Of a stretch of DNA of 64,000 nt, positions 54,893-63,789 are shown one piece after another. This DNA is from Extensimonas vulgaris (lineage in GTDB: Bacteria; Pseudomonadota; Gammaproteobacteria; Burkholderiales; Burkholderiaceae_C). The notes beneath the pieces were generated by a model. The model ran no database searches. It saw only the letters and a program-made list of their open reading frames with translations, and was not told where the DNA came from. The stretch covers positions 274,880 through 338,879 of the forward strand of contig NZ_QPJU01000001.1 in the NCBI RefSeq assembly GCF_003337425.1, written 5' to 3'. Numbering within the stretch: the first letter of the stretch is position 1; every line of letters begins with the position of its first letter. The translations under genes and the position numbers were made by a program.

Positions 54893-54988
54893 TGCGTTGA
54901 TTCTTTGTAGCAACGCCTCGATTGTCTCCTCCATCTCCTCAAAGGATGGATTCAGCCCCGGGCCGCAACGCCTGGGGCTTTTTTTTTT
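54893..54988 (+). ncRNA. candidate Hfq-type small RNA with anti-Shine-Dalgarno motifs
   Basis: TGCTACAGT (54878-54885) looks like an extended -10 element. About 96 bases later a terminator stem (AGCCCC 54954-54959, GGGGCT 54974-54979) is followed by ten T residues. In between, CTCCTCC (54926-54932) and CTCCTC (54935-54940) lie in predicted loops, and TCCATC and GATGGA can close a hairpin around the second. No protein is encoded. It may alternatively be a leader or attenuator for ilvA, whose start is 100 bp further on. Confidence 0.5.
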
Positions 54989-55088
54989 GCCTTTTTTGCG
55001 CTCTTGTGCGCCTTTTCGCGCCTTTCCCGGCGACTGCCACGGCCTATGATGACGGCCCCGCACGCGCTGGCTTCCTCTCGATTGCCCC

Positions 55089-56642
55089 ATGAGTTCACAC
55101 CTGACCCCTTTCGACTACCTGAAAAAAATCCTCACCGCGCGCGTCTATGACGTGGCGGTGGAGTCGCCGCTCGAGCCCGCGCGCAACCTGAGCCGGCGCC
55201 TGCACAACAAGGTGCTGCTCAAGCGCGAAGACCAGCAGCCTGTGTTCAGCTTCAAGCTGCGCGGCGCGTACAACAAGATGGCGCAGCTCAGCCCCGAGCA
55301 ATTGCAGCGCGGGGTGATCTGCGCCTCGGCGGGCAACCATGCGCAGGGCGTGGCCATGAGCGCGCACAAGCTCGGCACGCGCGCCGTGATCGTCATGCCC
55401 ACGACCACGCCGCAGCTCAAGATCGACGCCGTCAAGACGCTGGGCGGCGAGGTGGTGCTGTGGGGCGACAGCTATTCCGACGCCTACACGCACGCGGTGC
55501 AGCTCGAGCGCGAACAGGGCCTGACCTTCGTGCATCCGTTCGACGACCCGGACGTGATCGCAGGCCAGGGCACGATCGCGATGGAAATCCTGCGCCAGCT
55601 GCAAAGCCTGGGCAGCAACCGGCTCGACGCGGTGTTCGTCGCGATCGGCGGCGGCGGGCTCGTGAGCGGCGTGGCGAACTACATCAAGGCCGTGCGCCCC
55701 GAGATCAAGGTGATCGGCGTGCAGATGAACGACTCCGACGCCATGCTGCGCTCGGTGCAGGCGCAAGAGCGCGTCACCCTGCCCGACGTGGGCCTGTTTT
55801 CGGACGGCACGGCCGTGAAGCTCGTGGGGGAGGAGACGTTTCGCATCACGCGCGGGCTGGTCGATGGCTTCGTGAGCGTGGACACCGACGCGGTGTGCGC
55901 GGCGATCAAGGACGTCTTCGTGGACACGCGCAGCATCGTCGAGCCCGCGGGCGCGCTCGCCGTGGCGGCGATCAAACAGTACGTGGCGCAGCACAAGACG
56001 CGCGGCGAGACCTACGCGGCCATTTTGTGCGGTGCAAACATGAACTTCGACCGCCTGCGCTTCGTGGCCGAGCGCGCCGAGGTCGGCGAGGAGCGCGAGG
56101 CGCTGCTCGCGGTGACGATTCCCGAAGAGCGCGGCAGCTTTCGGCGCTTTTGCGAGCTCATCGGCAGCCTGCCCGGCGGGCCGCGCAACGTGACCGAGTT
56201 CAACTACCGCATCAGCGACGCCGCGCTCGCGCACGTGTTCGTGGGCCTGACCACGCACGGGCGCGGCGAGTCGAAAAAAATCGCCCAGCACTTCGAGCGC
56301 CACGGTTTTCGCGCGCTGGACCTCACGCACGACGAGCTCTCCAAGGAGCATCTGCGCCACCTCGTGGGCGGCCCTTCCGCGCTCGCGCAGGACGAGCGCC
56401 TGCTGCGCTTCGTCTTCCCCGAGCGGCCCGGCGCGCTGCTCAAGTTTTTGAGCCTGATGCAGCCGAGCTGGAACATCAGCCTGTTCCACTACCGCAACCA
56501 GGGTGCGGACTACGGCCGCATCCTTGTGGGCCTGCAGGTGCCGCCCGAGGACGATGCGCTGTTCGCAGAGTTTCTGGCCACGTTGGGCTACCCCTGGGTG
56601 GAAGAGACGGACAACCCGGCGTACCAACTCTTCTTGCGCTGA
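55089..56642 (+). CDS. ilvA: biosynthetic threonine ammonia-lyase
   Basis: A 517-residue PLP enzyme that deaminates threonine to 2-oxobutanoate, the first step to isoleucine. The PLP Lys is in FSFKLRGAYNKM near residue 54, and AIGGGGLVSGVANY near residue 185 binds the phosphate. Two C-terminal ACT-like regulatory domains (about residues 325-395 and 420-515) provide isoleucine feedback. Length and domains match the biosynthetic, not the catabolic, form. Confidence 0.93.
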   Translation: MSSHLTPFDYLKKILTARVYDVAVESPLEPARNLSRRLHNKVLLKREDQQPVFSFKLRGAYNKMAQLSPEQLQRGVICASAGNHAQGVAMSAHKLGTRAVIVMPTTTPQLKIDAVKTLGGEVVLWGDSYSDAYTHAVQLEREQGLTFVHPFDDPDVIAGQGTIAMEILRQLQSLGSNRLDAVFVAIGGGGLVSGVANYIKAVRPEIKVIGVQMNDSDAMLRSVQAQERVTLPDVGLFSDGTAVKLVGEETFRITRGLVDGFVSVDTDAVCAAIKDVFVDTRSIVEPAGALAVAAIKQYVAQHKTRGETYAAILCGANMNFDRLRFVAERAEVGEEREALLAVTIPEERGSFRRFCELIGSLPGGPRNVTEFNYRISDAALAHVFVGLTTHGRGESKKIAQHFERHGFRALDLTHDELSKEHLRHLVGGPSALAQDERLLRFVFPERPGALLKFLSLMQPSWNISLFHYRNQGADYGRILVGLQVPPEDDALFAEFLATLGYPWVEETDNPAYQLFLR

Positions 56643-56644
56643 AT

Positions 56645-56695
56645 TTTGAGCCAAATCGGCCTTTAGCCCAGATTGGATAAGCGCGAGCAGCTATC
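56645..56695 (-). repeat. AGC-type intergenic repeat, copy 9
   Basis: Inverted copy between ilvA and cobS: TTGAGCCAAATCGGCCTTTA, then GGATAAGCGCGAGCAGCTAT. Confidence 0.7.
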
Positions 56696-56712
56696 GATTC
56701 AGGATCAACTCG

Positions 56713-57513
56713 ATGCGCCAAGCCCTGCGCCACTACCTGCTCGCGCTGCAGTTTTTCACGCGCATTCCGGTCACGGGCCGGCTCGCGCGCTGGGTGGGTT
56801 ACAGCCCGGCCTTGCTGCGCGCGAGCGCTGCGCATTTTCCGGGCGTGGGCTGGATCGTCGCGGGCGCGGCGGCGCTCGTGTATGCGGCCTTGCACCTGGC
56901 GCTCGCGCCCAAGCCCGGGGCGAGCGCAGTGGCGGCGGTATTCAGCACCATCGCCACGGTGCTGCTCACGGGCGGCTTTCATGAAGACGGCCTGTGCGAC
57001 GTGGCCGACGGGCTCGGCGGAAGTCTGGAGCGCGCGCGTGCGCTCGAAATCATGAAAGATTCGCGCATCGGCGCGTTTGGCGCCATGGCGCTGGTGCTCG
57101 CGCTGCTGGCCAAGGTCAGCCTGCTCGCGCTGCTGGGCGCGCAAAACCCCACGCCTGCACTCGCGGCACTCGCGGGTGCGCACGTGCTGTCGCGCTTGTG
57201 GCCGCTGCTCGTGGTGCGCACGCTGGCGCACGTGGGCGACAGCGCACGCTCCAAAAGCAAGCCGCTGGCCGACCAGATCAGCTCCAACGCGCTGGCGACG
57301 GCCTTTTTGTGGTGTTTGATGCCGCTGGCGTTCGTGTGGTGGGCGCAGTCAGCTTTGTTTTTGGTAGCAGCTTGCACGCTCAGCGCGCTCGCCGCGGCGT
57401 GGCTTGCGTGGCGCTTTGCGCGGCGCCTGCAAGGCTACACGGGCGACTGCCTGGGCGCCGTGCAGCAGGTGGGCGAGATTGGCTTTTACCTCGGCGCGGC
57501 GCTGGCGTTGTAA
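56713..57513 (+). CDS. cobS: adenosylcobinamide-GDP ribazoletransferase (cobalamin synthase)
   Basis: A 266-residue integral membrane enzyme that joins alpha-ribazole to adenosylcobinamide-GDP. Family motifs include FFTRIPV near residue 15, the acidic GGFHEDGLCDVADGLGG near residue 92, and MKDSRIGAFG near residue 115. No other cobalamin genes are adjacent. A segment at about 57350-57372 resembles the AGC-type repeat and encodes LVAACTLSA, so a repeat fragment may have been absorbed. Its 3' end overlaps thpR by 28 bp tail to tail. Confidence 0.9.
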   Translation: MRQALRHYLLALQFFTRIPVTGRLARWVGYSPALLRASAAHFPGVGWIVAGAAALVYAALHLALAPKPGASAVAAVFSTIATVLLTGGFHEDGLCDVADGLGGSLERARALEIMKDSRIGAFGAMALVLALLAKVSLLALLGAQNPTPALAALAGAHVLSRLWPLLVVRTLAHVGDSARSKSKPLADQISSNALATAFLWCLMPLAFVWWAQSALFLVAACTLSALAAAWLAWRFARRLQGYTGDCLGAVQQVGEIGFYLGAALAL

Positions 57514-58094
57514 TGGTGCAGCACCTGGTAGCGCGTGCCCACGGTCTTTCGCGGCGCGTCGGGCGCCATCACGGGGTGCGACTCGACCAGCGCATAGCGC
57601 GAGACATGCCAGCGCACGGGGCTCGCGAGCGCTGCGGGCACCGGCGCCTCTTGCGCATCTTCCGCCTCGTAGCGCCGCGCGAGCGTGATATGCGGGCGGA
57701 ACGCGCGCTGCTCCACGGGCAGGCCCAGACGCTGCAACGCCGCGCCCAGCGCCGCGTGCAAAGCTGCGAGCGCGGGCGGTAACGCATCGGGCAGCGCGAC
57801 GAGCATGCCGCGCGGCCAGCGTTCGCAGCGGCGAAAGACCAGATCGAACGGTGCAAAGGGCACGCGCAAGCCTTCGACCAACGCCGGCAGCTGCGACCGC
57901 GGCACGGACCCCAAAAAGTGCAAAGTCAGGTGGATTTGCTGCGGCGGCACCTTGCGGTTGCGCGCGCCTGCAGCATCCAGGCCGAAGCGCTGCACCAAGT
58001 CTGCAGCCCAGCCGACCGGCGGCCACAGCGCAAGGAACAGGCGTGCAGTGGCCGGGGCGGCCGGAGCGGGCAAGCAAGGTGCGGGGGTGGACAT
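57486..58094 (-). CDS. thpR: RNA 2',3'-cyclic phosphodiesterase
   Basis: A 202-residue 2H-phosphoesterase. Both HxTx motifs are present: HLTLHFLG near residue 53 and HITLARRY near residue 140. The start MSTPAP gives the usual length. It overlaps the cobS tail on the other strand and lies 30 bp downstream of the ABC permease gene in the same direction. Confidence 0.87.
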   Translation of the reverse strand: MSTPAPCLPAPAAPATARLFLALWPPVGWAADLVQRFGLDAAGARNRKVPPQQIHLTLHFLGSVPRSQLPALVEGLRVPFAPFDLVFRRCERWPRGMLVALPDALPPALAALHAALGAALQRLGLPVEQRAFRPHITLARRYEAEDAQEAPVPAALASPVRWHVSRYALVESHPVMAPDAPRKTVGTRYQVLHHYNASAAPR

Positions 58095-58124
58095 GGCGCT
58101 GCACACCAACTCTGCACAGGCGCA

Positions 58125-58952
58125 TCAAGCCCGAAAGCGCCGCCGCGTGAGTGCGAGCGCGAGCCAGAAGGCGCCGATGGTGGTGAGCGCGAGCACCAAA
58201 ACGTGGCGCAAGGGCTGGGCGGGCCACTGGTCCATGAACAGGGGGCGCACGAGTTCGACCGCGTTTGTCAGGGGCAGCGCCGCCGAGAGGGTGCGCACCA
58301 GCGGCGGGAGCTGCTCGCGCGGGAAGAACACGCCTGAGAGGAACATCATGGGCGTGAGCACCAGGGTGAAGTAGTAGGTGAAAAAGTCGTAGCTCTTGGC
58401 GAGGGCATTGAAGATCAGCGCCAGGCTCGAAAACATCAGCCCCACGGCCAGCAGCACCAGCCAGGCCACGAGCAGCTTGGGGCTGTGGCTGATGCCCAGC
58501 GCGAGCATCACGCCCATGATCGCCGTGACCGTGAAGATCGACTTGAACGCGGCCCAGAGCATCTCGGCCAGCACTACATCGTCCAGGCGCAGGGGCGCGT
58601 TCAGGATGCCTTCCCAGGTTTTTTGCACGTGCATGCGCGAGAAGGCCGAATACAGCGCCTCGAAGCTCGCGGCGTTCATCGCGCTCATGCAGATCGAGCC
58701 GCTCGCAAGGAACAGGATATAGGGCACCTGCCGGCCGCCGCCCACGTCGATCTGCCCCACCAACGCCCCCATGCCGTAACCGAAGGCGACGAGCCACATC
58801 AGCGGCTCGGCGATGTTGCCCAGCAGGCTGGGCACGGCCAGCTTGCGCCAGACGAGCAGATTGCGCAAAAACACCGGCCACCAGCGCAGCGACAGGCTGG
58901 GCGGGCGCCATAGTGAGGGGGCGGGCGGGGGTGTCTGGAGGCTTGGGGTCAT
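58125..58952 (-). CDS. ABC-2 type exporter permease (NodJ-like)
   Basis: A 275-residue ABC-2 permease with six hydrophobic segments. The motif GVFFPREQLPPLVRTLSAALPLTNAVELVRP near residue 205 is typical of the NodJ/DrrB group. Its ATPase (60414-61355, same strand) normally lies directly upstream in such pairs, but here purT on the opposite strand separates them by 1.46 kb. Cargo is unknown, possibly a lipid or glycolipid. Confidence 0.87.
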   Translation of the reverse strand: MTPSLQTPPPAPSLWRPPSLSLRWWPVFLRNLLVWRKLAVPSLLGNIAEPLMWLVAFGYGMGALVGQIDVGGGRQVPYILFLASGSICMSAMNAASFEALYSAFSRMHVQKTWEGILNAPLRLDDVVLAEMLWAAFKSIFTVTAIMGVMLALGISHSPKLLVAWLVLLAVGLMFSSLALIFNALAKSYDFFTYYFTLVLTPMMFLSGVFFPREQLPPLVRTLSAALPLTNAVELVRPLFMDQWPAQPLRHVLVLALTTIGAFWLALALTRRRFRA

Positions 58953-59135
58953 GGGCGCTGCGCTGGGTGGAGCAATGGAACGGTGCGGCAGGAATTATCG
59001 TTGGCGCCTGCCCTACCCGGCACCCGTCCGGCACCCATCCGGCGCCGCGCCGACCGGGCCGGGCGCGGCGGCGCGCGCTGATGCGCATGGCGAGGGCTCG
59101 ATTACAGTCACGTTTTTCACCCTTGGAGCCCACCC

Positions 59136-60365
59136 ATGACCACGATCGGAACGCCGCTATCCCCCCACGCCACCAAAGTCATGCTGCTGGGTGCCGGCGA
59201 GCTGGGCAAGGAGGTGCTGATTGCGCTGCAGCGCCTGGGCGTGGAGACCATCGCGGTCGATCGCTACGCACACGCGCCGGGCCAGCAGGTGGCGCACCAT
59301 GCGCGCACCATCGTGATGAGCGACGCGGCGCAGCTCAAGGCGTTGATCGAAGCCGAGCGCCCGCACCTCGTCGTGCCCGAGATCGAGGCCATTGCCACGC
59401 CCGTGCTGCAAGAGCTCGAAGCCGCGGGTGTGGTGCGCGTGATCCCGACCGCGCGCGCGGCGCGCCTGACCATGGACCGCGAAGGCATACGGCGCCTGGC
59501 GGCCGAAACCCTGGGCCTGCCTACCAGCCCCTACCGCTTTTGCGACTCGCTCGCCGAGCTGCAAGCCGCGATCGACGGCGGCATCGGCTACCCGTGCATC
59601 GTCAAGCCGGTAATGAGCAGCTCGGGCAAAGGCCAGAGCAAGATCGACGGCCCCGCCGACGTGGCCAAGGCCTGGGACTACGCCATGGCCGGCGGGCGCG
59701 TGAACCAGACGCGGGTGATCGTCGAGGGCTTCATCGACTTCGACTACGAAATCACCCTGCTCACGGTGCGCGCACCGAATGCGTCGGGTGCACCGGAGGC
59801 GCCGGGCGCAGGCGGCCAGATCGCCACCCAGTTTTGCGCCCCCATCGGCCACGTGCAGGTCGCGGGTGACTACGTCGAGAGCTGGCAGCCGCACCCCATG
59901 CCGCCCGCGGCGCTCGACAAGGCCCAGCAGATTGCGCGCGCCGTGACCGACAACCTCGGCGGCCAGGGGATTTTTGGCGTGGAGCTGTTCGTCAAGGGCG
60001 AGCAGGTCTGGTTCAGCGAAGTCAGCCCGCGCCCGCACGACACCGGCATGGTGACCATGATCACGCAGTGGCAGAGCGAGTTCGAGCTGCACGCGCGCGC
60101 CATCCTCGGGCTGCCCGTCGATACCAGCCTGCGCAACCCGGGCGCGAGCGCCGTGATCTACGGCGGCGTGGAGGCGCGCGGTGTCGTGTTCGACGGCGTA
60201 GCTGAGGCGCTGGCCGTGCCCGGCACCGACCTGCGCCTGTTCGGCAAGCCCGAGAGCTTTGCCAAGCGCCGCATGGGCGTGGCGCTCGCGCGCGCCGACG
60301 ACGTGGCCACGGCGCGCAGCCGCGCCCAGCTCGCCGCGAGCAAGGTGCGCCCGCGGGCGGCCTAA
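59136..60365 (+). CDS. purT: formate-dependent GAR transformylase
   Basis: A 409-residue ATP-grasp enzyme that formylates GAR using formate and ATP in purine synthesis. Motifs: [20 protein letters not shown] near residue 14, [14 protein letters not shown] near residue 155, [14 protein letters not shown] near residue 194 and [13 protein letters not shown] near residue 298. It is complete. It lies between the two halves of an ABC exporter, on the opposite strand, and ends 4 bp before an inverted repeat. Confidence 0.94.
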   Translation: MTTIGTPLSPHATKVMLLGAGELGKEVLIALQRLGVETIAVDRYAHAPGQQVAHHARTIVMSDAAQLKALIEAERPHLVVPEIEAIATPVLQELEAAGVVRVIPTARAARLTMDREGIRRLAAETLGLPTSPYRFCDSLAELQAAIDGGIGYPCIVKPVMSSSGKGQSKIDGPADVAKAWDYAMAGGRVNQTRVIVEGFIDFDYEITLLTVRAPNASGAPEAPGAGGQIATQFCAPIGHVQVAGDYVESWQPHPMPPAALDKAQQIARAVTDNLGGQGIFGVELFVKGEQVWFSEVSPRPHDTGMVTMITQWQSEFELHARAILGLPVDTSLRNPGASAVIYGGVEARGVVFDGVAEALAVPGTDLRLFGKPESFAKRRMGVALARADDVATARSRAQLAASKVRPRAA

Positions 60366-60368
60366 GTC

Positions 60369-60413
60369 AACGCCCGCGTAGGTGCGCAGCACCGCCGAAC
60401 GGACAATCTGGGT
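60369..60413. repeat. inverted repeat, left member flanking the ABC ATPase
   Basis: CGCCCGCGTAGGTGCGCAGC followed by ACCGCCGAACGGACAATCTG is the reverse complement, with a few differences, of 61401-61447. The two bracket the ATPase gene. This copy looks like one end of the ~240-bp element without the rest. Confidence 0.78.
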
Positions 60414-61355
60414 TCACCCCTCGTCCCGTATCTGCCGCCCCGTGAGTTTGAGGAACAAATCCTCCAGATTCGCCGGGCGGTGCAGCGTGCGCAGCTGCGG
60501 GCGCGCCTCGAGCGCGTGCAGCAAGGGGCGCGCGTCGGGGGTGTAGAAGAACACCGTCTCGCCGCTCGTCTCCACGCGCGCGGCGAGCGCGCGCAGCGCC
60601 GCGTCCTGCGCGAGCGTGAGCGCGCCCACGCCATAGACCTCGACCACCTCGCGCTCCAGGTGCTCGGCGATCAGCGCGCGCGGTGCGCCCTCGGCGATCT
60701 TGCGGCCGTGGTCGAGCACCAGCAGGCGCGTGCACAAGCGCTCGGCCTCGTCCATGAAATGCGTGGTCAGCAAGATCGACTTGCCCTGCTGCAGCAACAG
60801 CTGCAGGCGCTCCCACATCAGGTGGCGCGCCTGCGGGTCCAGCCCCGTCGTGGGCTCGTCGAGCAGAAGCAGGCGCGGATCGTTGACCAGCGCCCGCGCG
60901 AGCGACAGGCGCCGCCGCATGCCGCCCGAGAGCTCCGCGGGCCGGGCTGCAGCCTTGCTGGCGAGCGCGGCGAATTCGAGCAACTGCGGCACGCGCGCGT
61001 CCATCACGCGGCGCCCCAGGCCAAAGTAGCGCCCATAGACGCGCAGATTCTCGGCGCAGCTGAAGTCGGGGTCGAGCGTGTCGAACTGCGCCACCACGCC
61101 GAGTTGCGCCTTGATCGCCAGCGCGTCGCGCGGCATGTACAGCGGCGCCGCGCCCGGCTGCGCGGTAAAGCGCACGCTGCCCGCGTCGGGCGCAGCCTGG
61201 CCCAGGCACATGCGCAGCGTGGTGGTCTTGCCCGCGCCGTTCGGGCCGATGATGCCCAGGCACTCGCCCGCGTCGATATGAAAAGACAAGCCATCGACGA
61301 CGGCATGGTCGCCGTAGCTTTTGCGCAGGTGCTGGACTTGGAACAGAGCGGTCAT
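60414..61355 (-). CDS. ABC exporter ATP-binding protein (NodI/DrrA-like)
   Basis: A 313-residue ABC ATPase. Walker [11 protein letters not shown] is near residue 38, the signature [16 protein letters not shown] near residue 140, and Walker [14 protein letters not shown] near residue 163. The DrrA-type C-terminal domain follows. It would energise the permease at 58125-58952. The start MTALFQVQ was chosen; the frame upstream runs into the inverted repeat. The gene's last codon abuts the left inverted repeat. Confidence 0.88.
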   Translation of the reverse strand: MTALFQVQHLRKSYGDHAVVDGLSFHIDAGECLGIIGPNGAGKTTTLRMCLGQAAPDAGSVRFTAQPGAAPLYMPRDALAIKAQLGVVAQFDTLDPDFSCAENLRVYGRYFGLGRRVMDARVPQLLEFAALASKAAARPAELSGGMRRRLSLARALVNDPRLLLLDEPTTGLDPQARHLMWERLQLLLQQGKSILLTTHFMDEAERLCTRLLVLDHGRKIAEGAPRALIAEHLEREVVEVYGVGALTLAQDAALRALAARVETSGETVFFYTPDARPLLHALEARPQLRTLHRPANLEDLFLKLTGRQIRDEG

Positions 61356-61400
61356 GACAGTGGGGAAATTGCGAGAGGGCACGGCGCGTGCGCCACAAAT

Positions 61401-61645
61401 TTGAACCCAGATTGTCCATTCGGCGGTGCTGCGCACCTACACGGGCGCTGGCGGACGGCTGGCGGTCATTTTGGCCGCTGCAAAGAAACCCGTCATTGCG
61501 AGCCCCGCAGGGGCGCGGCAATCCAGTCCTGTCCATTGCGGCGTGCGCAGGCGCTGTTGCCAAGGCCCCATGGATTGCCGCGGGCCTTCGGCCCTCGCAA
61601 TGACGGGAACAATCATCCCGCGTCCGAATAGACAATCTGGGTTAA
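61401..61645. mobile_element. ~240-bp non-coding element (CCCGTCATTGCGAG family), copy 2
   Basis: It starts GAACCCAGATTGTCC and ends GGACAATCTGGGTT-like (GACAATCTGGGTTAA): terminal inverted repeats of about 13 bp. Inside, CCCGTCATTGCGAG and CTCGCAATGACGGG form a second inverted pair. It is closely similar to 45548-45787. It has no coding capacity, so if mobile it depends on an unknown transposase elsewhere. Confidence 0.75.
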
Positions 61646-61651
61646 AAAGGT

Positions 61652-61692
61652 ATTTTACGCAGATATATCAAGCGCAAGCAGCTATTTAAAAA
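61652..61692 (-). repeat. AGC-type intergenic repeat, copy 10
   Basis: TTTTACGCAGATATATCAAG then CGCAAGCAGCTATTTAAAA. It is followed by the amn fragment; the same repeat precedes the second amn end at 63711, so both were duplicated together. Confidence 0.8.
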
Positions 61693-61728
61693 AGAGCGCC
61701 ACTTGCGCCATGCGCAGCCCACAAACCC

Positions 61729-62007
61729 TCACTGAAACGCCACTTCGGCAAAGCTGCGCAGCTTGCGGCTGTGCAGGCGCTGCGCGCCGGCGGCGCGCAG
61801 GATGTCGATCGCGTGCATGCCTATGCGCAGGTGCTGATCGACGCGCTCGCGGTAGAACTGGTTGGCCATGCCGGGCAGCTTGATTTCGCCGTGCAGCGGC
61901 TTGTCGCTCACGCACAGCAGCGTGCCGTAGGGCACGCGAAAGCGAAAACCGTTCGCGGCGATGGTGGCGCTTTCCATGTCGAGTGCGACGGCGCGGCTCT
62001 GGCTGAA
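61729..62007 (-). pseudogene. amn: 3' fragment of AMP nucleosidase gene
   Basis: It encodes the last ~92 residues of Amn ([40 protein letters not shown], ending EVAFQ). Upstream homology stops at about 62007, where ybeY sequence in the opposite orientation begins. It is nearly identical to the amn end at 63790-64000, with about ten differences over 210 bases. It cannot make Amn and is a duplicated remnant. Confidence 0.85.
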
Positions 62008-62427
62008 GCGGCGCTGCCCTCGTCCCCAACCTCGGCGCACAAGCATGCGCGGCGCTGGATTCGCCATGCGCTCGCGCGCTACGACGAGTTCACCGTTAGC
62101 ATCGTGAGCAGTGACGAAGGCCGCGCGCTGAACCGCGACTACCGCCACAAGGACTACGCAACCAACGTGCTCACCTTCGACTACGCGCAGGAGCCTATGG
62201 TGCTGGCCGACCTGGTGCTGTGCGCACCCGTGGTCGAGAGCGAGGCGCGCGCGCTGGGCAAGCCCCTGGCCGAGCACTACGCGCACCTGATCGTGCACGG
62301 CACGCTGCACGCGCAGGGCTGGGACCACGAAACCAGCGAGGCCGACGCCGAGGCCATGGAGGCGCGTGAGTCCGAAATTCTGTGCGGCCTGGGTTTGGAA
62401 GATCCTTACCAGCACAGCGATCGGTAA
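62008..62427 (+). pseudogene. ybeY: endoribonuclease YbeY, 5' end replaced
   Basis: It encodes about 139 C-terminal residues of YbeY, the rRNA-maturation endonuclease. The metal site [11 protein letters not shown] is intact, and [21 protein letters not shown] is typical. The normal ~20 N-terminal residues are missing: upstream the frame runs antisense through the amn fragment to an ATG at 61771, with no good start near the junction. Either a chimeric protein of up to 218 residues is made or the gene is dead. ybeY is usually important, so another intact copy is expected if this one is dead. Confidence 0.78.
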
Positions 62428-62519
62428 ACGCCACGGGCCGTAAAGCGCATCGGATCAGGCCGCGCGCCAGCGTGCATCGAAATTTGCCCGCTGGACGCTT
62501 GCTACTGCTTGCTTTACGG

Positions 62520-63248
62520 TCACTGCTTCACGAGCCTATTTGGCGACCCTGCAGAACCATCAGTAGCCACCTCAGCGGTGTAGAGCGTTTTTGCATCCAC
62601 TGGTGCGGCTATGCCCTCCGTGGCCTTGCCACTGAAGTAGCCGCATGCAGCGGCATTTGCGTACTGAAGTTTGAAGCGGAAGAAATTTTTGCCGTTTTCT
62701 GCGGCCGTCACGGTTCCTGAAAATCCACATGTCCCTACAAACCCATTCACATTGCCGCTGGCACTAATGGACAACATCGCGCCTGAATCGGCTCTGTACG
62801 AGCCCGCGTAAGCCTGCATGTTCGCGGGCTGGTCGTAGCCCGTAACGTATTGATATTGGAGGTTTTGTGTGCCGATGGAAGGTGCGCGCAAAGTGGCGGT
62901 GATTGATTGCTTTGGAACGAAACTACCCTGGATCGAACCCGTGTCTTTTGCCGTCCCCTGCCAACCGCTGATGGTTCCCGAAAACGACTGCCCGGAAGCC
63001 GAAACCTGCCCTTTGTAAGCCGTACCGGTGGTGTCGATGGCCCATACCTCACCACTTTCCAACGCAAGCGCTGCCGCGTCACCCGCAGCAGTGGTCCAAA
63101 ACCCAGCCAATGCCGCCGCTGGTTGTGGCGCTGGTGTCGGTGTAGCGCCCGAGGAACCTCCATCTCCTCCACCGCAACCCGCCAGCAATCCGAGCGCTGC
63201 GAGCGCCGTCGTGATGGCTGCTGCCTCTTTCAACCCTGCCATTTTCAT
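62520..63248 (-). CDS. putative lipoprotein, unknown function
   Basis: A 242-residue exported protein. The signal peptide ends in the lipobox LLAGC at about residues 21-25, followed by Gly/Ser/Pro-rich linker residues 26-45. The rest is rich in Gly, Ser, Thr and Ala with alternating polarity (SASGQSFSGTISGWQGT), suggesting a beta-rich fold. No family is recognised. GC and codon use look lower than in the surrounding genes, which fits a recently acquired gene. Confidence 0.72.
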   Translation of the reverse strand: MKMAGLKEAAAITTALAALGLLAGCGGGDGGSSGATPTPAPQPAAALAGFWTTAAGDAAALALESGEVWAIDTTGTAYKGQVSASGQSFSGTISGWQGTAKDTGSIQGSFVPKQSITATLRAPSIGTQNLQYQYVTGYDQPANMQAYAGSYRADSGAMLSISASGNVNGFVGTCGFSGTVTAAENGKNFFRFKLQYANAAACGYFSGKATEGIAAPVDAKTLYTAEVATDGSAGSPNRLVKQ

Positions 63249-63391
63249 GAAAACCCCTTTTTCGGTTTGTTGATGGTGATTGCACGCGGCTCGGCCCCCT
63301 GCTTTGCAGTTCTGCCAGACCGAGCAGGAAACATCTTATCACAAAAAGTCTTATCTGGAATATTTTGGCTGCGCCACGACGATGCGCGGCC

Positions 63392-63655
63392 GTGTCCAGC
63401 TCCCTGCATGAGTCCCGCTACCAACGTCTGCGCTCCTTGCTGCGCGCAGCGCGCCGCAACGCGGGGTTGACACAGGCGCAATTGGCGCGGCGGCTGCAAC
63501 TCGGGCAGTCGTTCGTCTCCAAAGTCGAGCGCGGCCAGAGCTACGTGGACGTGGTGCTGTTGGTCGATTGGTGTGATGCTTGCGGCACCTCTGCCGCGGA
63601 TATCGTGAACGCATTGAAAAACGAGAAAAACGACCGCTGGCCCACTACCGCGTAA
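63392..63655 (+). CDS. small XRE-family DNA-binding protein
   Basis: An 87-residue (from GTG) helix-turn-helix protein of the Cro/CI type: RNAGLTQAQLARRLQLGQSF then VSKVERGQSYVDVVLL, covering about residues 21-56. An upstream TTG at 63365 is an alternative start. It is divergent from the lipoprotein gene and could regulate it. No toxin or phage gene accompanies it. Confidence 0.72.
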   Translation: MSSSLHESRYQRLRSLLRAARRNAGLTQAQLARRLQLGQSFVSKVERGQSYVDVVLLVDWCDACGTSAADIVNALKNEKNDRWPTTA

Positions 63656-63710
63656 GTACGTCCGTCACCCATGCAAGAAGCCAAGGGGCGGAAACTTTTG
63701 AAAGAAATAC

Positions 63711-63752
63711 GCCTTTTACGAAGGTACATCAAGCGCAAGCAGCTACTTAAAA
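63711..63752 (-). repeat. AGC-type intergenic repeat, copy 11
   Basis: GCCTTTTACGAAGGTACATC then AAGCGCAAGCAGCTACTTAA. It matches copy 10 and lies downstream of the second amn end in the same relation. Confidence 0.8.
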
Positions 63753-63789
63753 AAGAGCGCCACTTGCGCCACGCGCAGCCCACAAACCC

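Noticed and set aside
54791..55090. N-terminal extension of the OsmC-family protein
   Set aside because: The extra ~100 residues are antisense to the candidate small RNA and have no OsmC homology.
56672..56685. GCCCAGATTGG after ilvA as an end of the ~240-bp element
   Set aside because: The similarity is only about ten bases and it lies inside an AGC-type repeat copy; likely chance.
63392..63655. XRE protein as antitoxin or phage repressor
   Set aside because: No toxin, integrase or phage gene lies beside it; only a generic HTH can be supported.
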